Part shown: in pieces, positions 8,923 through 17,788 of the stretch | Numbering within the stretch: position 1 is the stretch's first letter | Layout: each line of letters begins with the position of its first letter | Source: Sphingomonas sp. KR3-1 | GTDB lineage: Bacteria; Pseudomonadota; Alphaproteobacteria; Sphingomonadales; Sphingomonadaceae | NCBI RefSeq assembly: GCF_040049295.1 | Contig: NZ_JBDZDQ010000001.1 | Coordinates: 1,488,001-1,552,000, forward strand | Length of the DNA stretch: 64,000 nt | Reading direction: 5' to 3' | Made by a program: the position numbers and the translations under genes | The notes under the pieces: generated by a model | The model's database searches: none | The model's input: only the letters and a program-made list of their open reading frames with translations | What the model was told of the DNA's origin: nothing

Positions 8923-11436
8923 ATGTCCGACGGTTCGACCACTTCCAGCGTAAAGATGCGCATCAAGCGCGAGATCGGGGGCTTCAAGGGGCTGTTCGGT
9001 CGCGTGCGCCACCGCTGGTGGTTCCGGATCCTCGCGGTGCTGGCGCTGCTCTCGGGCCTGTTCGTCTTCCTGGTCTGGCTGTTCATCGCGCGCAACCTGC
9101 CCTCGGTCGACACGCTGAAGAACTACGAGCCGCCGCTGCCGACCAATGTCCGCTCGGTCGAAGGCCTGCCGATCCACAGCTATGCCCGCGAGCGCCGCGT
9201 CCAGCTGAGTTACGCCGAATATCCCGAGCAGCTCGTCCACGCCTATATGTCGGCCGAGGACAAGACCTTCTTCGAGCATCACGGCGTCGACTTCCCGGGT
9301 CTGGTCCGCGCCGCCGTCCAGGGTCTGGTGAGCGGCTCGACGCCGCGCGGCACCTCGACGATCACCCAGCAGGTCGCCAAGAACCTGCTGGTCGGCAACG
9401 AGAGCAGCTATCTGCGCAAGGCCAAGGAAGGCATCCTCGCCTGGCGCATGGAGGACGTGCTCTCCAAGCAGCAGATCATGGAGCTCTACCTCAACTCGAT
9501 CGAGCTGGGGCGCAACGCCGGCGGCGTCGAGGCGGCGAGCCAGGCCTATTTCGGCAAGGAGCTGAACGAGCTCACCTTGCCGCAAATGGCCTATCTGGCG
9601 ATCCTGCCCAAGGGCCCGTCCAACTACGACCCCGAGCGACACACCCAGCGCGCGCTCGATCGCCGCAACTGGGTGCTCGGGCAGATGCTCGAGAACGGCT
9701 TCATCACCCAGGCCCAGCATGATTCGGCGGTCGCCTCTCCGCTCGGCACGGTTCCGCGCCAGACGCCCAAGTTCGAGCGCGTCGGCGGCTATTTCGTCGA
9801 GGAAGTGCGCCGCCAGCTGCTCGACAAGTTCGGCGAGACCGACGAGAGCGGGCCGTACAGCGTCTATTCGGGCGGCCTGTGGGTGCGCACCTCGCTCGAC
9901 CCCAAGCTCCAGCAATATGCGCAGAAGGCGCTCCGCGACGGCCTGCTGCGCTACGACCATGGCCGCGGCTGGTCGGGCCCGATCGGCCATGCCGATGCCG
10001 AGAACTGGCTGCAGTCGTTCCTCAACACCAATATCGGCCTCGACTATGAGGATTGGCGCGCCGGCGTGCTGATCGCGCAGAATGGCGACAGCTGGCAGAT
10101 CGGCTTCGACGACGGCACGACCGGCACGCTGCCCAAATGGGGCGCGACGATGCCGGTGCGCGGCAAGGGCGGCCAGGCGTTCGATGAGTTCGCGGCCGGC
10201 GACATCGTCGCGGTGGCGCCGGAGAAGGGCGGGCAATGGTCGCTGCGCTCGGTGCCCAAGGTCTCGGGCGGCATGGTGGTCGAGGATCCGCGCACCGGGC
10301 GCATCCTGGCGATGCAGGGCGGCTTCGATTCGCGCATCCAGAGCTTCAACCGCGCCACCCAGGCGCAGCGCCAGCCGGGCTCGACGATCAAGCCGATCGT
10401 CTATGCCGCCGCGCTCGAGCAGGGCATGACTCCCGCCTCGATCGTCGTCGATGGCCCCTTCTGCGTCTGGCAGGGCGCCAATCTCGGCCAGAAGTGCTTC
10501 AAGAATTTCGGCAATGCCCGCGGCGCCGGCCCCAAGACGCTGCGCTGGGGCATCGAGCAGTCGCGCAACCTGATGACGGTGCAGATCGCCAACCAGGCGG
10601 GCATGGATCACGTCGCCGACCTGATCCAGCGCATCGGCGTGTCGCGCCAGAAATTCCCGCCCTATCTCTCCTACGCGCTCGGCGCCGGCGAGACGACGGT
10701 GACGCGGATGGTCAACGCCTATTCGATCCTGGTGAACCATGGCCGCGCGCTCAATCCTTCGCTGATCGACTTCGTCCAGAACCGCCACGGCCAGGTGGTG
10801 TGGCCCGAGAACTGGCGCCCGTGCGAAGGCTGCAACGCGCCCGACTGGAAGGGCGGCCGCATGCCGCGCCCGGTCAACCGCGCCAAGCAGGTGATCGACG
10901 CGCTCTCGGCCTATCAGATCGTCCACATCACCGAAGGCGTGATTCAGCGCGGCACCGCCACCGTGCTGCGCGACCTCAACCGACCGATGATGGGCAAGAC
11001 CGGCACCACCTCGGGCCCGACCGACGTGTGGTTCGTCGGCGGCACCCCGCAGATGATCGGCGGCCTCTATATCGGCTATGACACGCCGACCAACCTGGGC
11101 GGCTATGCCCAGGGCGGCTCGATCGCCGCGCCGATCTTCAAGCAGTTCGCCATCCCCGCCTTCGAGGGCATGGACAAGGTCGCCTTCACCGCGCCCCAGG
11201 GCATCCGCATGGTCCGCATCGACCGCGCCTCGGGCAAGCCGGTGACCGGCGCCTGGCCGACGAGCGATCCGCTCTCCGGCGTGATCTGGGAAGCCTTCAA
11301 GCCCGAAACCGACCAGCGCCGCGGCCGCCGCGACCGGGAAGAGCAGCCCGAGACCAAGGCGGTCGAGAAGAAGGCCGAGCCCAAGAAGCAGGAAGGCGAC
11401 AGCGATTTCTTGCAACGCGAGGGCGGAATCTACTAG
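8923..11436 (+). CDS. mrcA: Class A penicillin-binding protein, PBP1a family
   Basis: Bifunctional peptidoglycan synthase, 837 residues. A cytoplasmic basic tail is followed by one membrane segment (about 35-56). The glycosyltransferase domain has catalytic Glu112 in AEDKTFFEHHG, plus the downstream GTSTITQQ and ILPKGPSNY motifs. An OB-like linker (about 370-440) comes next. The transpeptidase domain has the nucleophile Ser487 in QPGSTIKP, the SRN motif in EQSRNLMT, and KTGTT with Lys692. The tail is charged and Lys/Glu-rich. Length and order match PBP1a. It follows the amidase gene across the family A repeat and precedes prfB across the family B repeat. Confidence 0.95.
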   Translation: MSDGSTTSSVKMRIKREIGGFKGLFGRVRHRWWFRILAVLALLSGLFVFLVWLFIARNLPSVDTLKNYEPPLPTNVRSVEGLPIHSYARERRVQLSYAEYPEQLVHAYMSAEDKTFFEHHGVDFPGLVRAAVQGLVSGSTPRGTSTITQQVAKNLLVGNESSYLRKAKEGILAWRMEDVLSKQQIMELYLNSIELGRNAGGVEAASQAYFGKELNELTLPQMAYLAILPKGPSNYDPERHTQRALDRRNWVLGQMLENGFITQAQHDSAVASPLGTVPRQTPKFERVGGYFVEEVRRQLLDKFGETDESGPYSVYSGGLWVRTSLDPKLQQYAQKALRDGLLRYDHGRGWSGPIGHADAENWLQSFLNTNIGLDYEDWRAGVLIAQNGDSWQIGFDDGTTGTLPKWGATMPVRGKGGQAFDEFAAGDIVAVAPEKGGQWSLRSVPKVSGGMVVEDPRTGRILAMQGGFDSRIQSFNRATQAQRQPGSTIKPIVYAAALEQGMTPASIVVDGPFCVWQGANLGQKCFKNFGNARGAGPKTLRWGIEQSRNLMTVQIANQAGMDHVADLIQRIGVSRQKFPPYLSYALGAGETTVTRMVNAYSILVNHGRALNPSLIDFVQNRHGQVVWPENWRPCEGCNAPDWKGGRMPRPVNRAKQVIDALSAYQIVHITEGVIQRGTATVLRDLNRPMMGKTGTTSGPTDVWFVGGTPQMIGGLYIGYDTPTNLGGYAQGGSIAAPIFKQFAIPAFEGMDKVAFTAPQGIRMVRIDRASGKPVTGAWPTSDPLSGVIWEAFKPETDQRRGRRDREEQPETKAVEKKAEPKKQEGDSDFLQREGGIY

Positions 11437-11458
11437 CGCGGCGCATTATATACACACC

Positions 11459-11540
11459 CGTCATCCCCGCGAAGGCGGGGATCCAGGGTAACGGGCGACG
11501 CCGCTCCGGGCTCTGGATCCCCGCCTTCGCGGGGATGACG
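11459..11540 (+). repeat. Perfect long palindrome, family B copy 1
   Basis: Two perfectly complementary 28-bp arms (11459-11486 and 11513-11540) surround a 26-bp centre. Each arm itself holds a CCCCGC..GCGGGG mini-hairpin, so the element can fold as a cruciform. It lies 23 bp after the mrcA-type gene and 27 bp before prfB. A much shorter relative is at 47402-47431 and a degenerate one at 30739-30812. It could also act as a transcript-end stabiliser. Confidence 0.85.
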
Positions 11541-11567
11541 AATTGAAAAGTTCGAAAGGTAAAACCC

Positions 11568-12695
11568 ATGCGCGCCGAAGCGCAGGCTCATGTCGACAAC
11601 ATCAAGGAGTCGCTCGCGCTGCTCCGCCGGTTCCTCGATTGGGACCGCGCGCTGCGCCGGCTCGACGAGCTCAACGCGCGTGTCGAGGATCCCACGCTGT
11701 GGAACGACGCCAAGGCCGCGCAGGACGTGATGCGCGAGCGCCGCCGTCTCGACGAGGCGATCAGCGCCACGCGCGCGATCGAGACCGAGCTCAACGACAC
11801 CGCCGAGCTGATCGAGATGGCCGAGGCCGAGGGCGACGAGGAGATGGCGAGCGAAGGCACCGCCAGCCTGGGCCTGCTCGCCGCGCGCGCCGAGAAGGAC
11901 AAGGTCATGGCCCTGCTCTCGGGCGAGGCCGACGCCAACGACACCTATATCGAGATCAACTCGGGCGCCGGCGGCACCGAGAGCAACGACTGGGCGGGCA
12001 TGCTCCAGCGCATGTACACGCGCTGGGCCGAGCGGCACGGGCTCAAGGTCGAGCTGGTCGACTATCATGCCGGCGAGCAGGCAGGCATCAAGTCGGCGAC
12101 GCTGCTGGTCAAGGGCGAGAACGCCTATGGCTATGCCAAGACCGAGAGCGGCGTGCACCGGCTGGTGCGCATCAGCCCCTATGACAGCGCCGCGCGCCGC
12201 CACACCAGCTTCTCGTCGATCTGGGTCTATCCGGTGATCGACGACAATATCGAGATCGAGATCAACGAGAGCGAGCTGCGCATCGATACCTACCGGGCAT
12301 CGGGCGCCGGCGGCCAGCACATCAACACCACCGATTCGGCGGTGCGCATCACGCACTTGCCCACCGGCATCGTCGTGCAGTGCCAGAACCAGCGCTCGCA
12401 GCACAAGAACAAGGCCGAGGCATACAACCAGCTGCGCGCCCGCCTCTACGAGCGCGAGCTTGCCGAGCGCGAGGCAGTGGCGAACGCGACCAACGCCACC
12501 AAGAGCGACATCGGCTGGGGCCACCAGATCCGCTCCTACGTCCTCCAGCCCTATCAGCTGGTCAAGGACCTGCGCACCGGCGTGACCTCGACCGCGCCGG
12601 GCGACGTGCTCGACGGGGATCTCGACGCGTTCATGGCGGCTGCGCTATCCCAGCGCGTGACCGGCGAAGCGGTCGAAGTGGAGGATGTCGATTGA
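11568..12695 (+). CDS. prfB: Peptide chain release factor 2
   Basis: Recognises UGA and UAA stop codons and triggers peptide release on the ribosome; 375 residues. The GGQ motif is in [13 protein letters not shown] and the codon-recognition region reads [14 protein letters not shown] (SPY in place of the SPF of E. coli). The N-terminal helical domain is present. The reading frame is continuous: where E. coli has its programmed UGA frameshift after codon 25, this gene has TTC CTC GAT TGG with no stop. Start ATG at 11568. The next gene starts within its last codons. Confidence 0.96.
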   Translation: MRAEAQAHVDNIKESLALLRRFLDWDRALRRLDELNARVEDPTLWNDAKAAQDVMRERRRLDEAISATRAIETELNDTAELIEMAEAEGDEEMASEGTASLGLLAARAEKDKVMALLSGEADANDTYIEINSGAGGTESNDWAGMLQRMYTRWAERHGLKVELVDYHAGEQAGIKSATLLVKGENAYGYAKTESGVHRLVRISPYDSAARRHTSFSSIWVYPVIDDNIEIEINESELRIDTYRASGAGGQHINTTDSAVRITHLPTGIVVQCQNQRSQHKNKAEAYNQLRARLYERELAEREAVANATNATKSDIGWGHQIRSYVLQPYQLVKDLRTGVTSTAPGDVLDGDLDAFMAAALSQRVTGEAVEVEDVD

Positions 12696-13462
12696 GACGC
12701 GGCCCCGCCCTGCTCCCGATATTGATGCTCGCGGCGTGCAGCGGCGCGCCGGCGATCGGGAACAGGCAGGAGGCCACGCCCTCGACCAATAACGGCTTCC
12801 CGGCCGCCGACCGCCCCGTCGCCTCGATCCTGTCGCCGCGCTGGTCGACCGAGGAAGCGCGCGACCGGCTCAACGAGGCGGGCCAGGTGATGGACCTGGC
12901 CGGGATCAAGCCCGGCATGACCATCGCCGATATCGGCGCGGGCGAAGGCTATTACACCGTCCGCATGGCCACCCGCGTCGGCAAGAAGGGCCGCGTCGTC
13001 GCCGAGGACATCGTGCCCGAGACGCGCGACTATCTCGCCACGCGCGTGCTGCGCGAGAAGCTCGACAATGTCAGCGTCCGCCTCGGCCTGCCCGCCGATC
13101 CGCGGCTGCCCGAAGCCAGCTTCGATCGCGTGCTGATGGTGCACATGTATCACGAGATCGAGAGCCCCTATGAGTTCCTCTGGCGGCTGCGCCCCGCGCT
13201 CGCGCCCGAGGGCCAGGTGGTGGTCGTCGATGCCAACCGCCCGACCGAGCTGCACGGCACTCCGCCCGAGCTGCTCAAATGCGAGTTCGCCGCGGTCGGC
13301 TATACGCTCGTCTCGATGAAGCCGATGCCCTCGGCAGGCGGCTATATCGCGATCTTCGAGGCCAAGGGCGACCGCCCCGAGCCGAGCGCGATCCGCGCCT
13401 GCAAGAGCGGCAAGACCGCTACTCCGGCAAGCATGCCTGCAGCGGGATCAAAGGAACCCTAG
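12692..13462 (+). CDS. Putative lipoprotein with class I SAM-methyltransferase domain
   Basis: 256 residues from a TTG at 12692 that overlaps the prfB stop (TTGA); a GGAGG at 12680-12684 sits seven bases upstream and decides this start. The N-terminus is a lipoprotein signal: two Arg, a hydrophobic run and the lipobox LAAC near residue 17. A Rossmann methyltransferase fold follows, with motif [16 protein letters not shown] near residue 75, an acidic residue in AEDIVPE, and a motif IV-like [14 protein letters not shown]. Export of a SAM-dependent enzyme is unexpected because SAM is cytosolic; the substrate is unknown. The end overlaps the converging JAB-domain gene by 15 bases. Confidence 0.8.
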   Translation: MRRGPALLPILMLAACSGAPAIGNRQEATPSTNNGFPAADRPVASILSPRWSTEEARDRLNEAGQVMDLAGIKPGMTIADIGAGEGYYTVRMATRVGKKGRVVAEDIVPETRDYLATRVLREKLDNVSVRLGLPADPRLPEASFDRVLMVHMYHEIESPYEFLWRLRPALAPEGQVVVVDANRPTELHGTPPELLKCEFAAVGYTLVSMKPMPSAGGYIAIFEAKGDRPEPSAIRACKSGKTATPASMPAAGSKEP

Positions 13463-13924
13463 GCTGCGGAAGCTGGTGATGCCGCGCGTCGCGACCACCA
13501 GGTGATCGAGCAGCCGCACCCCCAGCGCATCGAGCGCGCGGGCGAGCCGCCGCGTCGCATCGCGGTCTGCCTGGCTCGGCGTCGGGTCGCCGCTCGGATG
13601 GTTGTGCGCCATCACCACGCCGAACGCATCGAAGGCGATCGCATCCGCCGCCACGTCGCGGATCGGCAGGTCGAGCCGGGTGCGGAACGCCGATCGCGCA
13701 TGGCGGATGCCGAGCACCTGCTGGTTGCGGCCCAGATAGACGAAGGCGAGCACCTCCACGCGCTCGCGCGCCAGCGGTGCGAACAGGTTCCCGGCAGCCT
13801 GCGGGTCGGGCAGGCGCCAGGGCGGGCGGGGCGGTTGTTCGGATGACACCCCTGCCGCCTGCCACCCCTGCGTCCGCGCCCGAAGCAGGACCGCATCCGC
13901 TCCGGAGCCAAGGTTTCTCCACAA
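13448..13924 (-). CDS. JAB/MPN-domain protein related to RadC, lacking the helix-hairpin-helix part
   Basis: The C-terminal two-thirds are a JAB/MPN metalloprotease-like domain with the RadC signature MAHNHPSGDPTPSQAD near residue 104 and an upstream Glu in VEVLAFVYLG. Full RadC (about 225 residues) carries an N-terminal HhH region; here at most 158 residues are available and the first 40 look disordered and proline-rich. The start is uncertain: a TTG at 13924 gives 158 residues, a GTG at 13849 gives 133. RadC-family function is unsettled despite the 'DNA repair' name. It is divergent from thyA. Confidence 0.8.
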   Translation of the reverse strand: MWRNLGSGADAVLLRARTQGWQAAGVSSEQPPRPPWRLPDPQAAGNLFAPLARERVEVLAFVYLGRNQQVLGIRHARSAFRTRLDLPIRDVAADAIAFDAFGVVMAHNHPSGDPTPSQADRDATRRLARALDALGVRLLDHLVVATRGITSFRSLGFL

Positions 13925-13977
13925 TGGAGATACACCGCCCGCTTGGCGCGGCGCCGGCCGGGGTCTAGGTTCGCGCG

Positions 13978-14772
13978 ATGCAGCAATATCTCGACCTGAT
14001 GGCCCGCGCGCTCGAGACCGGCGCCGAGCAGATGGACCGCACCGGCACCGGCACGCTGAGCGTGTTCGGCGCGCAGATGCGCTTCGATCTCAGTCAGGGC
14101 TTCCCGCTGCTCACCACCAAGAAGCTGCATTTGCGCTCGATCCTGATCGAGCTGCTCTGGTTCCTGCGCGGCGACACCAATGTGAAGTGGCTGCAGGAGC
14201 GCAAGGTCAGCATCTGGGACGAATGGGCCGACGAGGCGGGCGAGCTCGGCCCGGTCTATGGCAAGCAGTGGCGCGACTGGGAGGCGGCGGACGGCCGCCA
14301 TATCGACCAGATCCGCGAACTGATCGAGACGCTGAAGACCAATCCGGGCTCGCGCCGGATGGTCGTCTCCGCCTGGAACCCCGGCGAGCTGCACGCGATG
14401 GCGCTGGCGCCCTGCCATTGCCTGTTCCAATGCCATGTGGCGAACGGCAAGCTCAGCCTGCAGCTCTACCAGCGCAGCGCCGACATCTTCCTCGGCGTGC
14501 CGTTCAACATCGCCAGCTATGCGCTGCTCACCCATCTGCTCGCCGAGCAGACCGGGCTCGAGGTCGGCGACTTCGTCTGGACCGGCGGCGACTGCCATCT
14601 CTATTCGAACCATCTCGACCAGGCCCGCGAGCAGCTCAGCCGCACGCCGGGGCCGATCCCGCGGCTCGAGATCCTCCGCAAGGCGCCGTCGATCGACGCC
14701 TATGAATATGAGGATTTCGTGATCCACGACTATGTCGCCCAGCCGCACATCAAGGCGCCGGTGGCGGTCTGA
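13978..14772 (+). CDS. thyA: Thymidylate synthase
   Basis: Converts dUMP to dTMP with methylene-tetrahydrofolate; cytoplasmic. The 264 residues equal the E. coli length. The nucleophile Cys146 lies in [10 protein letters not shown]; the dUMP-binding RSAD and the Asn in [10 protein letters not shown] are present, and the C-terminus ends in KAPVAV. It is followed by the RMF-like gene and dihydrofolate reductase, which regenerates the folate that this enzyme oxidises, so the grouping is metabolic. Confidence 0.97.
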   Translation: MQQYLDLMARALETGAEQMDRTGTGTLSVFGAQMRFDLSQGFPLLTTKKLHLRSILIELLWFLRGDTNVKWLQERKVSIWDEWADEAGELGPVYGKQWRDWEAADGRHIDQIRELIETLKTNPGSRRMVVSAWNPGELHAMALAPCHCLFQCHVANGKLSLQLYQRSADIFLGVPFNIASYALLTHLLAEQTGLEVGDFVWTGGDCHLYSNHLDQAREQLSRTPGPIPRLEILRKAPSIDAYEYEDFVIHDYVAQPHIKAPVAV

Positions 14773-14825
14773 ATCTGAACGGGCCGGGCTTCCCTTATGC
14801 CCGGCGGAAATCACGGAGAAAACAA

Positions 14826-14984
14826 GTGGCAGCTCCCCAGGACAAGGCATGGCAGGACGGCCATGCGGCAGGAAAGAACGGCAAGCCGGAAACGGCCTGC
14901 CCCTACAAGAAGGGCACGCTCATGCTCGCCTGGCAGCAGGGCTGGCAAACCGGCGCCAAGGCGCGCGACGGCGCAAATGCCTGA
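14826..14984 (+). CDS. Ribosome modulation factor-like small protein
   Basis: A 52-residue gene between thyA and the dihydrofolate reductase gene, read directly from the DNA. The GTG at 14826 has a GGAG (14815-14818) seven bases upstream. The product is basic and shows the RMF pattern: a G-H-A-A-G pair, then CPY (TACPYKKG), then a W..GW motif (LAWQQGWQTG). E. coli RMF, 55 residues, has GYQAGIAG, CPY and WLGGW at the same spacing. RMF dimerises 70S ribosomes in stationary phase. The assignment comes from this motif match only; a search with the RMF profile would settle it. Confidence 0.75.
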   Translation: MAAPQDKAWQDGHAAGKNGKPETACPYKKGTLMLAWQQGWQTGAKARDGANA

Positions 14985-15035
14985 GGCCTTGCCGGGGCGC
15001 AGAAACGGGATCGCCCGCAGCCCCGCAGGCCCCGC

Positions 15036-15512
15036 ATGCAAGTGATCTCCTTCCACCTCGCCCGCGCCGACAATGGCGTGATCGGCGTCGATGGCACGCT
15101 GCCCTGGCACCTGCCCGCCGACCTGAAGCGCTTCAAGGCGCAGACGATGGGCAGGCCGATGATCATGGGCCGCAAGACCTTCGAGAGCTTTCCCAGCCCG
15201 CTTCCCGGCCGCCGCCATATCGTGCTGACCCGCGACCGCGGCTGGCAGGCGGAAGGCGCCGAAGTCGCGCACTCCCCTGCCGAGGCGCTCGAGCTCGCGG
15301 GTGACGGCGATGTCGCGGTGATCGGCGGCGCCGAGGTGTTCGCGCTGTTCACGCCCGACCGGGTCGAGCTCACCGAGGTCCATGCCAGCCCCGAGGGCGA
15401 CGCCCATGTGCCCCCTTTCGGGCTTGAATGGCGCGAAGTTGCACGCGAGGACTATGCGCAAGAAGCGGGGCGCCCTGCCTACAGCTTCGTGACGCTGGAG
15501 CGGGTGCAATGA
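15036..15512 (+). CDS. folA: Dihydrofolate reductase
   Basis: Reduces dihydrofolate to tetrahydrofolate with NADPH; 158 residues, the normal length. The N-terminal core reads SFHLARADNGVIGVDG, followed by the catalytic-site LPWHLPADLKRFK with the conserved acidic Asp, then MGRKTFESFP for NADPH binding and VIGGAEVF. It forms a folate/thymidylate group with thyA just upstream. The stop overlaps the next start in an ATGA pair. Confidence 0.96.
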   Translation: MQVISFHLARADNGVIGVDGTLPWHLPADLKRFKAQTMGRPMIMGRKTFESFPSPLPGRRHIVLTRDRGWQAEGAEVAHSPAEALELAGDGDVAVIGGAEVFALFTPDRVELTEVHASPEGDAHVPPFGLEWREVAREDYAQEAGRPAYSFVTLERVQ

Positions 15513-16681
15513 AGAAGAAGATCCTGTGGGGACTGCTTGCGGTCCTCGTGCTGGCCGCCGTGGGCTTCTTCGGCTTCGCGCCTGGGATCGTCGAGGGCAG
15601 CATGAACAAGGTGGTGCCCGTCAAGCTCGCGCGCCCAAGCGACGCGGCGAAGCAGCTCCACGCCTCGCTCCAGATCGCCGACATGCATGCCGACACGCTG
15701 ATGTGGAGCCGCAGCCTGCTCGATCGCTCGAACACCGGGCAAGTCGACCTGCCGCGCCTGCTCGAGGGCAATTACGCGCTCCAGGTCTTCTCCTCGGTCA
15801 CCAAGACGCCGAAGCACCAGAACTACGATTCGAACCCGGGCGACACGGATCAGATCACGCTGCTGACCATCGCGCAGCTCCAGCCGCCCAAGACCTGGAC
15901 CTCGCTGCTCGAGCGTTCGCTGTTCCATGCCCGCAAGCTCGACCGCGCCGCGGCGGGATCGAACGGCAAGCTGCGCGTGATCCGCACGCCCGCCGATCTC
16001 GACCAGCTGCTCGCCGATCGCGCGCGCGGCCAGAAGGTGGTCGGCGGCATGCTCTCGATCGAGGGGCTGCAGGACCTCGAGGGCAACCTCGCCAATCTCG
16101 ACAAGCTCCACGACGCCGGCTTCCGCATGGCCGGCATGGCGCATTTCTTCGACAATGACGTCGCCGGATCGATGCACGGCGTGAGCAAGGGCGGGCTGAC
16201 TCCGCTCGGCCGCCAGGTGGTGGCGCGGATGGAGCAGCTCGGCATGGTCGTCGACATCGCCCATTCGAGCCATCAGACCGTTGCCGAGATCCTGGCGATG
16301 GCGAAGCGCCCGGTCGTCTCCAGCCATGGCGGCGTCCAGGCGACCTGCAAGGTCAACCGCAACCTGACGGACGACGAGATCAAGGGCGTCGCGCGCACCG
16401 GCGGCGTGGTCGGCATCGGCTATTGGGACGCGGCGGTCTGTGGCACCGAGCCGGCGAACGTCGTCCGCGCGATCCTGTACGTACGCCAGCTGGTCGGCGT
16501 CGACCATGTCGGCCTCGGCTCCGATTTCGACGGCGCGGTGACCACCGGCTGGGATTCGTCGCAGCTGATCGCGATCACCCAGGGGCTGATGGACGCGGGG
16601 CTCCCGGCGGACGACATCCGCAAGGTGATGGGCGGCAATGTCCTGCGCGTGCTCCGCGCCGGGATCGCGGCGGGGAAGTAA
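15509..16681 (+). CDS. Membrane dipeptidase (peptidase M19 family)
   Basis: Zinc dipeptidase, 390 residues, with an N-terminal signal anchor (about residues 5-25) placing it at or outside the inner membrane. M19 zinc ligands can be seen: HxD in ADMHADTLMW, a bridging Glu in LSIEGLQDL, His in VDIAHSSH and SSHGG, and Asp in GLGSDFDGA. The ATG at 15509 overlaps the folA stop, so translation is coupled although the function is unrelated. M19 enzymes cleave dipeptides, some with D-residues; the natural substrate is not evident. Confidence 0.92.
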   Translation: MKKKILWGLLAVLVLAAVGFFGFAPGIVEGSMNKVVPVKLARPSDAAKQLHASLQIADMHADTLMWSRSLLDRSNTGQVDLPRLLEGNYALQVFSSVTKTPKHQNYDSNPGDTDQITLLTIAQLQPPKTWTSLLERSLFHARKLDRAAAGSNGKLRVIRTPADLDQLLADRARGQKVVGGMLSIEGLQDLEGNLANLDKLHDAGFRMAGMAHFFDNDVAGSMHGVSKGGLTPLGRQVVARMEQLGMVVDIAHSSHQTVAEILAMAKRPVVSSHGGVQATCKVNRNLTDDEIKGVARTGGVVGIGYWDAAVCGTEPANVVRAILYVRQLVGVDHVGLGSDFDGAVTTGWDSSQLIAITQGLMDAGLPADDIRKVMGGNVLRVLRAGIAAGK

Positions 16682-16683
16682 AA

Positions 16684-16833
16684 TTCCTCCCCCAGCTCGC
16701 TGGGGGAGGGGGACCGTTCGCGCAGCGAATGGTGGAGGGGCCGCCGTCGCAGACGGCGGTGTCCCACCGCCGCCCCTCCACCACGACGCTTCGCGTCGCG
16801 GTCCCCCTCCCCGAGGCAAGCTCGGGGAGGATT
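16684..16833 (+). repeat. REP-like palindromic intergenic element, family A copy 2
   Basis: It begins with a CTCCCCCAG..CTGGGGGAG hairpin, then TTCGCGCAGCGAA, GCCGTC..GACGGC and GACGCTTCGCGTC mini-hairpins, and closes with CTCCCCGAG..CTCGGGGAG. Outer modules and their order match the copy at 8737-8875. It occupies nearly the whole gap between the dipeptidase gene and ribF. Confidence 0.75.
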
Positions 16834-16867
16834 TGATTGCGGCAACGCTTCCCCTATAGCCCCCGCC

Positions 16868-17788
16868 ATGGAGCGTCTCGACGGCGGCGCGCCGGTCCCG
16901 CCCCGCTATAGGGGTGCGATCGTCGCGCTGGGCAATTTCGACGGATTTCACCTGGGGCATCAGGCAGTGGTCGGCCGCGCAGTGGCGCGGGCGCGCGCCG
17001 AGGGGCGCCCGGCGCTCGTCGGCACCTTCGATCCGCACCCGCAGCGCTATTTCCGTCCGGACAGCCCCTGGTTCCGCCTGACCACGATGGACCAGCGCCA
17101 GCGCCTGCTCGCCGAAGCCGGCGTCGATGCGATGCTGGTCTTCCCGTTCAACGCCGAGCTGGCAGCACTCAGCGCGCGCCAGTTCGGTGCGCGGCTGGTC
17201 GACCTGGTCGGCGCCGGCGGGGTGGTGACGGGCAACGACTTCACCTTCGGCAAGGGCCGCGAGGGCGATGTCGCGATGCTCGCCGCGCTCGGCGCCGCGC
17301 TGGGCTTCTCCGCGGAGACGGTCGATCCCGTCCAGCTCGACGGCGAGACCGTCTCGTCGAGCCGCATCCGCGCGCATCTTCGCGAGGGCCGCCCCGCCGA
17401 GGCCGCGCGCCTGCTCACCCGCCCCTTCACGATCGAGGGCGTGGTCCAGCACGGCGACCAGGTCGGCCGCACGCTGGGCTATCCGACCGCCAACCTGAGC
17501 CTCGCCAATTATCTGCGCCCCGCCTACGGCATCTATGCGGTGCGCGGGCGGCTTCCGGACGGCCGCGTGCTCGGCGGCGTCGCCAGCCTGGGCATCCGCC
17601 CGACCTTCGAGCCGCCGGTCGAGCTGCTCGAGCCGCATTTCTTCGATTTCGAGGGCGACCTCTACGGCCAGGCGATCGAAGTCCAGCTGATCGACTATCT
17701 GCGCCCCGAGACGAAGTTCGATTCGCTGGACGCGCTCACCGCGCAGATCGCCGCCGACGCCGCCAAGGCACGCGCGATTCTCGGCTAG
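16868..17788 (+). CDS. ribF: Bifunctional riboflavin kinase/FAD synthetase
   Basis: Makes FMN and FAD from riboflavin; cytoplasmic, 306 residues. The N-terminal FAD synthetase domain has the nucleotidyltransferase motif ALGNFDGFHLGHQ near residue 22 and SSSRIRAHL. The C-terminal flavokinase domain has GRTLGYPTANL and YGIYAVRG, with the conserved NIGxRPTF-like segment LGIRPTFEPP. Order and length are typical. Its end overlaps by four bases the end of a converging broken ORF. Confidence 0.96.
   Translation: MERLDGGAPVPPRYRGAIVALGNFDGFHLGHQAVVGRAVARARAEGRPALVGTFDPHPQRYFRPDSPWFRLTTMDQRQRLLAEAGVDAMLVFPFNAELAALSARQFGARLVDLVGAGGVVTGNDFTFGKGREGDVAMLAALGAALGFSAETVDPVQLDGETVSSSRIRAHLREGRPAEAARLLTRPFTIEGVVQHGDQVGRTLGYPTANLSLANYLRPAYGIYAVRGRLPDGRVLGGVASLGIRPTFEPPVELLEPHFFDFEGDLYGQAIEVQLIDYLRPETKFDSLDALTAQIAADAAKARAILG

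Noticed and set aside
14781..14805. CCGGGC..GCCCGG hairpin after thyA as a terminator
   Set aside because: No T-run and it stands just before a good ribosome site of the next gene, so it is more likely incidental.
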